From positions 1 to 32,052 of the forward strand of contig CALIZI010000410.1 in the NCBI GenBank assembly GCA_938028705.1: a stretch of DNA of 32,052 bases. The letters run 5' to 3'. Numbering within the stretch: position 1 is the stretch's first letter; each line of letters begins with the position of its first letter. The position numbers were made by a program, and so were the translations under genes. This document shows, piece after piece, positions 24,837-32,052 of this stretch. The notes below the pieces were generated by a model that was not told the DNA's origin, searched no databases, and was given only the letters and a program-made list of their open reading frames with translations. Origin of the DNA: an uncultured Saprospiraceae bacterium. GTDB taxonomy: Bacteria; Bacteroidota; Bacteroidia; Chitinophagales; Saprospiraceae.

Positions 24837-25598
24837 TTATCTTGTAAATATCAATTCTTTTTCGGAAGATAAATCTTCGTTATATACGTAATTATCGTAA
24901 TCAAAGCCTTTGAGGTGTTCGGGGTCAGTGAGTTTATTTTTGATAGCGTAATGACACATCATGCCGCGTGCTTTTTTGGCGAAAAATGCGACAATTTTAT
25001 AGGTGCCGTTTTTGTCTTCTTTGAAATTGACATCAATGATTTTACCGGTGACTAATTTGGGTTTGACGGATTTGAAATATTCTTTGGAAGCTAAATTTAT
25101 AATGTATTCAGTATCCGAATCTTTCAAATCTTCATTAATACGATGTGTAATTTTATCTGCCCAAAATTCGTATAGATTTTTGCCCTGTTTATTTTGGAGT
25201 TTTGTACCCATTTCTAAGCGGTAAGGCTGCATCAAATCCAGTGGTTTGAGCATACCGTATAGCCCTGAGAGTATTCGCAAATACTTTTGTGCAAAATCAA
25301 TATCGGATTCGTCAAAGCTATCCGCATCTAAGCCTGTATAGACATCGCCGCGAAAAGCAAGTACGGCTTGTTTGGCATTTTTGAGATTAAAGGGTGCTTT
25401 GAAAGACCGAAAACGCCCGACATTTAATTCGGCAATTTTATCACTTACGCTCATGAGTTGCTTGAGGTCATCTGTCGATTTTTCTTTTAATATTCCGACC
25501 AATTCTTTACTCTCTTTTAGGAAAGGAGAAGCCGTATATTCTGCAATAGGTGAAGGGCTGAAATCTAATGTTTTTGCCGGTGATATAAGTAGTAGCAT
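24837..25598 (-). CDS. yaaA: Peroxide stress protein YaaA (UPF0246)
   Basis: 253 residues, the normal family length (about 255). Signature stretches are complete: MLLLISPAKTLDF at the start, VLAFRGDVYTGLDA, LRILSGLYGMLKPLDLMQPYRLEMGTKL (read in parts), INLASKEYFKSV, FFAKKARGMMCHYAIKN and GFDY. YaaA limits intracellular iron and so lowers Fenton damage under hydrogen peroxide, and has a DNA-binding fold. Single gene; a MITE-like element lies 24 bases upstream of its start, so its promoter is either beyond or provided by that element. Confidence 0.93.
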   Translation of the reverse strand: MLLLISPAKTLDFSPSPIAEYTASPFLKESKELVGILKEKSTDDLKQLMSVSDKIAELNVGRFRSFKAPFNLKNAKQAVLAFRGDVYTGLDADSFDESDIDFAQKYLRILSGLYGMLKPLDLMQPYRLEMGTKLQNKQGKNLYEFWADKITHRINEDLKDSDTEYIINLASKEYFKSVKPKLVTGKIIDVNFKEDKNGTYKIVAFFAKKARGMMCHYAIKNKLTDPEHLKGFDYDNYVYNEDLSSEKELIFTR

Positions 25599-25622
25599 AT
25601 ATTTCTTCTGATTATTTAATTA

Positions 25623-25772
25623 GGTGGTGTTCGATTAAAGTGAGGTATAGTTGTCAGACGAATGTTTTTATAGAAAATTACTGTTTTATCTGATAATATC
25701 CGCTTTTTACAAAAGGATTCGTCTGACAACTTTCGCGTTTAATAGGTCTCCCTACTTTAGTCGAACACTACC
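25623..25772. mobile_element. 150-bp MITE-like element with 18-bp terminal repeats and 8-bp target duplication
   Basis: Terminal arms ggtggtgttcgattaaag (25623-25640) and ctttagtcgaacactacc (25755-25772) match at 16 of 18 positions. They are flanked exactly by the direct repeat tttaatta at 25615-25622 and 25773-25780. A second, perfect 14-bp inverted repeat (gttgtcagacgaat, 25650-25663 / 25717-25730) lies inside. It is non-coding. The 8-bp duplication fits several IS families, but I do not assign one. Confidence 0.87.
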
Positions 25773-26253
25773 TTTAATTATACTTTATTAAAATTCAATA
25801 AGTGTAAATTATGTATTTGATAAATTTTCAATTAAAAACAAATCGAATTATGAAAATCTAAAAAATAATGGGCTTTTTATTTATATTTTTTTACAAAAAT
25901 AGCGTCACCTTTATTAAGTCTATTATTTTATAATAAATTTTATAAAAATAAACGTTATTTAAAATATTTTTTTATAAAAATCTGATAATCAATTATTTAA
26001 AAAACACTTGTTTAAACAAATTTAATCACTAATACACGAATTTAATACATAACTTAACTCTATATCAATGTCACACTAATTCATCAATAGTCTTGTTCGT
26101 TTGATTTATTGTTCATACTTTTGAATCAAATACTGCTACAGCAAAGTAGTTTTTTGTGTTTATTTGTTTGGGTTAGGGAGTCCTTATTCAATGTCTAAAT
26201 TGAGTAAGGTCTTCCCGTTTTTAGGGGTATCAGTTCATAGTTTTTGCCATCTC

Positions 26254-26351
26254 GTACAGGCGGTTTTAACCGCCATGTTTAGTAATCTTAATTATCTAAA
26301 TAAATCTTTTACAATTTATTTTTTTTACATGGCGATTAAAATCGCCTGTAC
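26254..26351. repeat. tacaggcg-family palindromic element, copy 2
   Basis: Left arm 26254-26278 (gtacaggcggttttaaccgc...) and right arm 26327-26351 pair over 25 bp with two differences that both keep pairing possible within each arm. The left arm with its outer bases (ctcgtacaggcg...cgccatgtttagta) closely matches copy 1 at 6576-6610. Confidence 0.8.
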
Positions 26352-26357
26352 AGACTC

Positions 26358-28025
26358 TCAAAATTCCACTTCCAATTCCACTTCTTCACCTGCTCTTTCT
26401 ACGACCACTTTTGTTGCATCACCTTTCCCGAATTTTCCAAGTGCATCCATATATTCGTAAATATCTTTTACATCATAATTGCCCATTTTTACAATCACGT
26501 CATCCGGTTTGAAACCTGCTTTGTCGGCAGCTTTGCCTTCACTCACACCGTCTATTTTCATGCCTTTGCCGGAGTAGCCGTAATTGGGCATCACACCAAG
26601 TGTGACGTTGAATCGTTGTCTGCCCATTTTTTGTGAATCCTTCGTTTTTTTGAACGCCAATTTTTCTTCCGACTGCGAGGCAAGTATCAACGAATAGATA
26701 AAATCCTGCACTTGTGACATACCATAGTAATTGAGTTTTTCGGGGTCGTCGGCGGGCTTGTGATAGTCCGAATGTGTGCCGGAAAAGAAGCTCAATACAG
26801 GTATATTTTTCAAATAAAAAGACGTAATATCGGTAGGTGCCATGCCCGATTCGTGCGATTCAATATTGAGCGACCAATCCTGCGGCGTAGCCTTTACAAT
26901 CAGGTTGCCCCATGCGGGTGACGTGCCTGTGCCTTGTACGGTCAAGGTGCGATTTTTGACACGCCCGACCATATCCATATTGAGCATATAATTAATACTT
27001 TCAAGCGAAATCGTGGGTTGACTTACATAATAATTTGACCCTAACAAACCCATCTCCTCACCGGAAAATGCAATAAATAAATAGTTTAAATTCTTAGCTT
27101 GTTCATTGTTTTTCAAGGACTTAGCTAATTCAATCATCACCGAAACGCCACTTGCATTATCGTCTGCACCGTTGTGTACTTCCGGTTCTTTTCCGGTATG
27201 CAACGAACCAAAAGCACCGTAGCCCAAGTGGTCGTAATGTGCGCCGATGACAACGGTATTTTCCGCTTTATTATCCATAAAACCAACTACATTATGCCCT
27301 GTACGATTATCGGCAATCAAGTCCGTAGAGACGCTGGCATTTTTGCATAATGCCTTTTTTATCTGTGTAGTTTTTGTCGTAAAAATGATGGGAATGGACA
27401 AAGGTGTAATCTTCTTGGTATAATCCGGTATTGGTGTGTCTTTATTTTCACCCGAATTGATAAAAATGACCGCTGATGCGCCGCGCTCTTGTGCCACTTC
27501 CGCCTTGTGTTTGAGGTCAGTAAATTGTGCGACGGCTGAGTGTGGATTATTACCGTCAATCGGTGTGGCGGTCTCTATGACAAATATTTTTCCATTCAGT
27601 TTTTTCTTTTTTGCGTAGTCATTCACCCCTTCGTCCAGCGATACAATACCATGCCCCACCGACTCCAATTTGCCACTCGCCGAGCCATTGCCGCTAAACT
27701 CCAAAGCGTAGAAATCCACACCTGCCTTCAAGGTCTGGTCTTTGATAGTCAGGCGGTTGTCATTGCCATAAAATTTACCTGCCAATACATCAAAATTTTG
27801 CAAATAGCTTCCTTTGTCACCTTTAGGAGCCAAGCCTGCTGCCTTGAATTGCCGGACGATGTAAGCGGCTGCTTTATCTTCGCCTTTGGTGCCGGTTTCG
27901 CGCCCTTCCATATCATCTGCAGCGAGTATTTCGACGTGTTTTTTTAAGTCTGCAAAATCTTCCGCAGGTTGGGCATGAGCGAAGCCAAAGAATAATACAA
28001 ATATAATTAAATATAAACTTTTCAT
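26358..28025 (-). CDS. Secreted M28-family metallopeptidase with PA-like insert and C-terminal PDZ domain
   Basis: A 555-residue exported aminopeptidase-type enzyme. Signal peptide 1-19 (FAHAQ). Segments LKKHVEILAADDMEGRETG and a protease-associated-like insert (about 110-245) precede the zinc peptidase domain. Co-catalytic zinc ligands are visible: His263 (GAHYDHLG), Asp288 (HNGADDNASG), Glu323/324 (FSGEEMGLLGS), Asp351 (NMDMVGR) and His422 in THSDYHKPADD. A PDZ-like domain ends the protein (about 470-555: LGVMPNYGYSGKGMKIDGVS, AGFKPDDVIVKMG). Probably periplasmic or surface peptide trimming. It has its own promoter at 28129-28136, with a palindromic repeat in the leader. Confidence 0.92.
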   Translation of the reverse strand: MKSLYLIIFVLFFGFAHAQPAEDFADLKKHVEILAADDMEGRETGTKGEDKAAAYIVRQFKAAGLAPKGDKGSYLQNFDVLAGKFYGNDNRLTIKDQTLKAGVDFYALEFSGNGSASGKLESVGHGIVSLDEGVNDYAKKKKLNGKIFVIETATPIDGNNPHSAVAQFTDLKHKAEVAQERGASAVIFINSGENKDTPIPDYTKKITPLSIPIIFTTKTTQIKKALCKNASVSTDLIADNRTGHNVVGFMDNKAENTVVIGAHYDHLGYGAFGSLHTGKEPEVHNGADDNASGVSVMIELAKSLKNNEQAKNLNYLFIAFSGEEMGLLGSNYYVSQPTISLESINYMLNMDMVGRVKNRTLTVQGTGTSPAWGNLIVKATPQDWSLNIESHESGMAPTDITSFYLKNIPVLSFFSGTHSDYHKPADDPEKLNYYGMSQVQDFIYSLILASQSEEKLAFKKTKDSQKMGRQRFNVTLGVMPNYGYSGKGMKIDGVSEGKAADKAGFKPDDVIVKMGNYDVKDIYEYMDALGKFGKGDATKVVVERAGEEVELEVEF

Positions 28026-28040
28026 GGAAAATTGGATACT

Positions 28041-28105
28041 GTACAGGCGATTTCAATCGCCTGATTTATAATAAAATTTAACATGGCGATTGAAATCACC
28101 TGTAC
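28041..28105. repeat. tacaggcg-family palindromic element, copy 3, in an mRNA leader
   Basis: gtacaggcgatttcaatcgc (28041 onward) pairs with the arm ending cacctgtac at 28105; the loop is short. It lies between the TACTTTTG box at 28129-28136 and the M28 peptidase start at 28025, so it should be transcribed as a strong hairpin in the leader. Confidence 0.8.
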
Positions 28106-28128
28106 GAATTAAAATTGTCGGTACGGTG

Positions 28129-28136
28129 CAAAAGTA
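28129..28136 (-). promoter_or_regulatory. -7 promoter box of the M28 peptidase gene
   Basis: On the minus strand the sequence reads TACTTTTGCACCG, a perfect TAnnTTTG box with the frequent GCAC continuation. The -33 TTTG is not obvious at 17-20 bases. The leader would be about 95-100 bases. Confidence 0.7.
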
Positions 28137-28249
28137 CGGATGAAACAGCATTTTTTCTGTGAATGTTGCAAATTCTTTATTAAAAATTGCATGACGGATG
28201 CTGCGTTTTTCGTCATAAAATTATATTTTTTCACATTAATAAATCTTAC

Positions 28250-28765
28250 ATGAATATTCAAGATAATTATTCGGCAGAGGACTGGGAGACGATAAATCTT
28301 TTGCCTTCTGTGGTAGGTGCGGCTGCGGCTTGTGCCGGCACCAATGGTTTGTTTGGTATGGTCAAAGAATCGATGACTAATGTACAAAGTATGTTGGGCG
28401 GGGTGAAGATGTACCCTGATAATCAATTGATTAAAGCCGTTTCGCCCGATATGACCGACCGCCAAGCCGCTAAATCGAAAGCCGCACAACAGCGCGAATC
28501 ATTTAAAGCCAGAATGAAAAATCAAGACATCAAAAAACGGGAAGACCTCATCAGAATAGCCCTCGAGGATGCAGCGAATATTGCCCGAATATTGCCCGCA
28601 GGTGCCAACGAACAGGAAGTAGCAGAGTTTAAAGCATGGATTTATACGATTGCACAAAAAGTAGCGGAATCTGCCAAAGAAGGTGGTTTTTTGGGCTTCG
28701 GCGGTACGGCAGTGAGTATGGAGGAGCAGCGATTTTTGGATGATTTGAAATTGGCACTTGGCTAA
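28250..28765 (+). CDS. Conserved small helical protein of unknown function
   Basis: A 171-residue protein without signal peptide. It contains INLLPSVVGAAAACAG near the N-terminus, a Lys/Arg-rich helical middle, and GGFLGFGGTAVSMEEQRFLDDLKLALG at the end (read in parts). That Gly-rich ending followed by a charged helix is a feature I associate with a conserved family of small bacterial proteins of unknown function. The frame extends 21 codons upstream of the ATG at 28250, but that extension (CCVFRHKIIFFHINKS) looks non-coding, so 28250 is chosen. Divergent from the M28 peptidase gene. Confidence 0.72.
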   Translation: MNIQDNYSAEDWETINLLPSVVGAAAACAGTNGLFGMVKESMTNVQSMLGGVKMYPDNQLIKAVSPDMTDRQAAKSKAAQQRESFKARMKNQDIKKREDLIRIALEDAANIARILPAGANEQEVAEFKAWIYTIAQKVAESAKEGGFLGFGGTAVSMEEQRFLDDLKLALG

Positions 28766-28854
28766 TGAGATAGAACGCAGATTTATGCGGATTTTGCAGA
28801 TAACGCGGATTTTTTTATTCGCTAATATAGACATGTTTATCGAAGTAGTTGACA

Positions 28855-28935
28855 CTTTTTCATGCAGAGGGCGCAGAGTTCGCAGAGGGCTAATCATCCA
28901 ATCTCTGCGACCTCTGCGTTCTCTGCGTGATTACT
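28855..28935. repeat. Word-repeat inverted repeat (cagagggcgcagag words)
   Basis: catgcagagggcgcagagttcgcagaggg is mirrored by ctctgcgacctctgcgttctctgcgtg (cited in words). Each arm is a permutation of the word gcagag. It follows a first group of aacgcagattt / gcggatttt words at 28770-28818. Confidence 0.65.
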
Positions 28936-29031
28936 CAATTTGAAGAGTCTATCACAACTCAAAAAAACTATCAACTACTTTTATACTTTAGATGAACTTG
29001 TCCTAATATGAAATTGAAATATAGATTTTTG

Positions 29032-29066
29032 AGCGTTTTTGCCTTTGGGTGAGGACGCTTTTTTTT
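29032..29066 (+). terminator. Strong intrinsic terminator
   Basis: agcgtttttgcc (29032-29043) pairs with ggtgaggacgct (29048-29059) over 12 positions, including several G-U pairs, around the loop tttg, directly followed by a T run. It is about 265 bases after the stop at 28765, so it either ends a long 3' leader-out of that gene or a separate small transcript. Confidence 0.75.
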
Positions 29067-29363
29067 GTTTTTTCTTTCTTTTTTAAATATTTTTCTAAAA
29101 AAAATCAAAAAATACACTTGACAAGATTTAAATATCTGATAATCAGCGATATAAACCTCCTTCAACTCATCTAAAACCTTAAAAACATTGCTTCTCTTTT
29201 TAAATTTTCCTTTTTGATCTAGTGTGTAAAAATACACTTATATAACTGTTTTATTTTCGTATATTTTTAATTAAAAAATTATTTATCAATATTTTATATA
29301 ATTATTTTTTATTAAAATAAATTTATTAATAAGACTAATTGTGCAAGCATAGCCATTCGTATC

Positions 29364-29382
29364 CCTGCATCTTTGTATCGTA
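29364..29382 (+). promoter_or_regulatory. Promoter-like 19-mer shared with 6077-6095
   Basis: cctgcatctttgtatcgta, exact reverse complement of 6077-6095. The catctttg part resembles TAnnTTTG. It precedes the ATG at 29634 by about 250 bases. Confidence 0.45.
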
Positions 29383-29633
29383 ATAAGGACACAAACACAT
29401 TAGAGAGCATCCTGTAATCCAAATCAATAAAGCAATATAAAACATAAATCCTGTCTCTATTACATAAGCACAAATCGGCAGTGTTTGACCTCGCACTGTC
29501 GATATTTTGACTATCAGTTCATAGTTGCCGGTTCATAGTTCATAGTTTTTTTACAATTACTGATTATCGGCAAAGTCAGACGGATTATCAATATTTTTAA
29601 ATTGATATTAAACACACTTAAAATATCACACAA

Positions 29634-29996
29634 ATGACTAACACGAACACACAGAGTACCTATCACAGAAAAACAGACCACTTTGACCAAGTCTATACTT
29701 TTACGCTCAATAAATTGTATCGCCCGGAGCATGTTTCTGAAGATGCTCTTTTGAAGATACTCCAACTTTTGACGAATAGTGAACCTGATTATACCGTTCA
29801 TGCACTCGAACTTTGGTTGTTTTGTGAAGCGCGAAAAATTTGTCTGAACATTGAAAAAGCGCAACTCCGACAAGAACTTATTTATCAACAAATTACACAA
29901 CGCTTCTTGACCCAAATTGCTCCGAAACAAGGCACTCAAAAGGCATTGCAAGTACAAGAACTTGTACAAAGTATCCTCAAAAAGATGGGTTTTTAA
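29634..29996 (+). CDS. Small helical protein of unknown function
   Basis: A 120-residue soluble protein (MTNTNTQSTYHRKTDHFDQV...) with no signal peptide or membrane segment. It is predicted largely helical, with Gln/Leu-rich helices (LLKILQLLTNSEPDYTVHALELWLFCEARKI, KALQVQELVQSILKKMGF, cited in parts). I do not recognise a family. Coding character is supported by its composition compared with the AT-rich flanks and by an ATG after a long AT-rich leader. It is followed by a cctgtccggacagg palindrome. Confidence 0.6.
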   Translation: MTNTNTQSTYHRKTDHFDQVYTFTLNKLYRPEHVSEDALLKILQLLTNSEPDYTVHALELWLFCEARKICLNIEKAQLRQELIYQQITQRFLTQIAPKQGTQKALQVQELVQSILKKMGF

Positions 29997-30030
29997 CCTC
30001 ATTTAACCTACTACGTTTTAGCTGACAAGT

Positions 30031-30044
30031 CCTGTCCGGACAGG
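30031..30044. repeat. 14-bp perfect palindrome after the small gene
   Basis: cctgtccggacagg, flanked by aagt and cactt that extend the symmetry with one bulge. Possibly a transcription end structure for 29634-29996, though no U-run follows. Confidence 0.5.
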
Positions 30045-30178
30045 CACTTACACCGTTTAGAGTTGACACCAATTACAGGCTGTTGCTGTATGGAGCAGCA
30101 CGATTCTTATACATATTTATATTTATCTTAATTTTATAACTTTTAATTTACTATTTAACTTTTTTAAAACATTTTATT

Positions 30179-31642
30179 ATGACAACCTTTAATATAAAAA
30201 ACATTTTATTCAGCCTTTTGGCTATTATGGCAATTGCCATTTTTATGACTTCTTGCGAACAAGAATCTTTAGTAGATATACCGGAACAAATAGATACCAA
30301 CTTTGAAGAAGGGCATACCTGCTCAGACTGTATGTTGTATAGCACCGACGAACCGGACGAGATAGTAGATGTATTGATACAATATGATGAAGATAGTGAC
30401 CCTGTTTACGAAAAAGCCGCACGATATGGAGAGGTTATCGTATATGGCGGTGATGTCGTACTTACGCAGAATTATTCTGATGACATTGCTTCAAGGGGAG
30501 CTATTATCTCCAATTTTTCAAGGTTGTGGCCCAACGGTACGATGCCATACACTTGGGGTTCCGGGCTTTCTTATAGCAAGAAAACACAAATCTTGAATGC
30601 TATTGAAGCTATCAACACACAAGCCAACCTGTGTATAGTTGAACGTACTAATGAAACAGCATACGTTGAATTTCGAAACAACGGAGGCGGCTGTTATGTG
30701 ACTCAAGTAGGAAATTCCGGTACGGCAAAACAAACCATTCATATAGGCAATGATTGTTACGAGCGACAAATTATACACGAGATTTTGCATAAAGCCGGGC
30801 TTTACCACGAGCAGAATCGTTCTGATAGAGATAATTTTATTAGCGTCAATTGGAATAATATAAAGCCTAGCTGGCGGAGTCAATTCAATCCACGAGGAGT
30901 TGAAAGCTCATCAGGCGATTACGACTTTGCTTCTATTATGCACTATCAGCAATATCATTCTTCTCTTGCTGTCAACAGTTCTCAGCCCTTGTTTTTTATT
31001 AATTCCGGTGTTTCACTCCCTGCGGGAATGAGTAGTAGTTACATAGGAAGGGTTAATAATATGAGTGACGGTGATATTGCTAGTGTTAATACATTATATT
31101 CCGTTTGTGGTAGCGGTGGTGGTAGTAGTGCTTGTGACACACCCGCTGTATCGGAAATTACTTATGGAGACCGCGATTACCTGATTTATCTTTACGCTTA
31201 CGGTTATCATGGTGTCAGCCATCAGTTCCGTTACCGCGAGAATGGCGGGGCATGGATAGAGTTGCCTGCTACGAGCAATTATTACAGCACCATTACAAAT
31301 GTACAAGCCAATGCAAGTTATGAAGTACAATTGAAATTGTGTGATGACAACTGGAGTGACAGCAAAATTATCCGCGACAACAGCAGCTGCAATGCCCCCA
31401 CAGCATCAGAAATCAGATACGGTGAAGGTAGTTATTATTTGTATCTCTATGCTTATAATTATAGTGGTGTCAGGCATCAATTCCGCTACCGTGTCAATGG
31501 TGGTTCGTGGGTAGAATTGTCTGTTACAACTGATTATTATAATATGATTACCAACAAACAAAGTTGCGCTACTTACGAAATTCAGTTGAAAGAAGACTGT
31601 AGCACTTGGTCTGATTCTAAGGTAATCTCAACCGGTTGCTAA
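30179..31642 (+). CDS. Astacin-family (M12A) metalloprotease lipoprotein with two C-terminal repeats
   Basis: A 487-residue predicted lipoprotein. The signal segment ends MTSC with lipobox Cys26. A propeptide-like region follows (27-105). The astacin catalytic domain (about 106-312) has the full zinc signature HEILHKAGLYHEQNRSDRD, with His200, His204 and His210 as ligands and Glu201 as base, the Met-turn SIMHY (252-256), and the closing MSDGDIASVNTLY. A Gly/Ser linker leads to two tandem repeats of about 82 residues (319-400, 404-487), each with YLYAYxYxGVxHQFRYRxNGGxWxEL, likely beta-sandwich (fibronectin-III-like) modules. Expected to be anchored in the outer membrane and to digest extracellular protein. 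Activation probably requires propeptide removal, as for other astacins. Confidence 0.92.
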   Translation: MTTFNIKNILFSLLAIMAIAIFMTSCEQESLVDIPEQIDTNFEEGHTCSDCMLYSTDEPDEIVDVLIQYDEDSDPVYEKAARYGEVIVYGGDVVLTQNYSDDIASRGAIISNFSRLWPNGTMPYTWGSGLSYSKKTQILNAIEAINTQANLCIVERTNETAYVEFRNNGGGCYVTQVGNSGTAKQTIHIGNDCYERQIIHEILHKAGLYHEQNRSDRDNFISVNWNNIKPSWRSQFNPRGVESSSGDYDFASIMHYQQYHSSLAVNSSQPLFFINSGVSLPAGMSSSYIGRVNNMSDGDIASVNTLYSVCGSGGGSSACDTPAVSEITYGDRDYLIYLYAYGYHGVSHQFRYRENGGAWIELPATSNYYSTITNVQANASYEVQLKLCDDNWSDSKIIRDNSSCNAPTASEIRYGEGSYYLYLYAYNYSGVRHQFRYRVNGGSWVELSVTTDYYNMITNKQSCATYEIQLKEDCSTWSDSKVISTGC

Positions 31643-32052
31643 ATCTGCGTTCAAGATATCTTTCAGTTGAGTATTGTATTTTAAATCATATAATTTATAA
31701 TTGATTTTTTTTATTAAAATTATTTTAATACAAATAATATTTTAATTTAAAATAATATAAATACAAAAATTAAATTATATGGTCAAACTGAAATATAAGC
31801 GTTTTTGAATCAATTAAAATTATTTTATAATTTATTTATTATTATAAATTATCCCGATAGCTATACGGGATATAAATATTTTTTATTATAAAATAAATTA
31901 AAAATGTTATTAACTGACATTCACGAGTTGCCAAAATTGATTTTTGTAATTAATAAATTCTTTGTATATTGTATTTAGTTGTAAAATGTTGATAATCAAC
32001 AGGTTATCTCAAATTTTAACACCTTTGAAAAAGCATAAAGTATTGATTATCA
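31643..32052. other. AT-rich trailing spacer
   Basis: No gene supported. It contains the palindrome-like atcccgatagctatacggga at 31851-31871, a form common in Bacteroidota intergenic DNA and a possible terminator, and two TGATWATCA motifs at 31990-31998 and 32044-32052. Otherwise the sequence is almost purely A and T. Confidence 0.5.

Larger units (their letters stand above)
25599..26357. other. 760-bp spacer with a MITE-like element and a tacaggcg element
   Basis: No gene supported. It holds the 150-bp MITE-like element (25623-25772), about 370 bases of AT-rich DNA with a TGATAATCA motif at 25983-25991, an imperfect inverted repeat gggagtccttattcaat / attgagtaaggtcttccc near 26176-26216, and the tacaggcg palindrome at 26254-26351, which ends 6 bases before the stop codon of the M28 peptidase. 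The 98-codon frame at 26164-26460 runs through these repeats and is rejected. Confidence 0.6.
28766..29633. other. Long spacer with word repeats, a terminator and a promoter-like 19-mer
   Basis: Contents: a word-repeat inverted repeat at about 28770-28935 (aacgcagatttatgcgga, then cagagggcgcagag against cctctgcgttctctgcg), a strong plus-strand terminator (29032-29066), a TGATAATCA motif (29137-29145), a promoter-like 19-mer (29364-29382), a hairpin atcggcagtg / cactgtcgat (29474-29503) and repeated gttcatagtt words (29516-29546). An 88-codon minus frame at 28971-29237 has a Lys-rich, low-complexity translation overlapping the terminator and is not called. Confidence 0.55.

Noticed and set aside
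28971-29237. 88-codon minus-strand frame
   Set aside because: The translation is Lys/Phe-rich and low in complexity. The second half overlaps the strong plus-strand terminator at 29032-29066. No family recognised.
29474-29503. Hairpin atcggcagtg / cactgtcgat as an RNA gene or riboswitch
   Set aside because: A single nine- to ten-pair stem with one mismatch, with no surrounding conserved structure I recognise.
1-32052. tRNA, rRNA, replication origin or integrated phage
   Set aside because: No cloverleaf, rRNA-like segment, dnaA-box cluster, integrase or phage structural gene was recognised on either strand.

Overview
The window looks like a chromosomal segment of a Bacteroidota bacterium, most likely class Saprospiria (Saprospiraceae-like). 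This is inferred from Type IX secretion (T9SS) style C-terminal tails, TAnnTTTG promoter boxes, the 'GCMDPEACNYNP' cysteine motif, AT-rich intergenic DNA, signal peptides ending in AQ, and ECF sigma/anti-sigma genes next to TPR-CHAT genes. No rRNA, tRNA or CRISPR array was seen, and no intact transposase.

Layout. 1-2.9 kb: a secreted lysyl-oxidase homologue with cofactor and copper residues conserved, dockerin-like repeats and a T9SS tail. 2.9-3.7 kb: palindrome-rich spacer. 3.7-5.8 kb (minus): an outer-membrane-type protein, a Spo0M/arrestin-like cytoplasmic protein and a small beta-barrel. 5.8-7.1 kb: spacer packed with nested palindromes, including a MITE-like element with a 9-bp target duplication. 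7.1-9.1 kb: a helical cytoplasmic protein and a small exported protein. 9.3-12.2 kb (minus operon): ECF sigma factor, membrane anti-sigma-like TPR protein, secreted trypsin-like/PDZ protease. 12.9-19.1 kb (plus): two large exported TPR-CHAT caspase-like proteases in tandem, divergent from the sigma operon. 19.1-22.1 kb (minus): a PolX/PHP protein whose polymerase carboxylates are lost, then rplU-rpmA, with L27 carrying a roughly 180-residue C-terminal extension that ends in a helix-hairpin-helix domain. 22.2-22.4 kb: relic of an FG-GAP repeat gene. 22.5-24.7 kb (minus): PaaH- and PaaG-like beta-oxidation enzymes. 24.8-28.0 kb (minus): YaaA, a second MITE-like element with an 8-bp target duplication, and a secreted M28 peptidase with PDZ. 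28.2-31.6 kb (plus): two small conserved or unknown proteins and an astacin (M12A) lipoprotein with duplicated beta-sandwich-like repeats.

How it fits together. The most system-like locus is 9.3-19.1 kb. An ECF sigma factor, a membrane-spanning partner with periplasmic TPRs, a secreted serine protease and two exported caspase-like TPR proteases suggest an envelope-sensing, protease-executed response; this is inference. The second theme is the intergenic DNA. Most larger gaps hold an imperfect palindrome built from its own repeated short word, and on top of these sit at least five small palindromic repeat families, two of which show clear insertion signatures.
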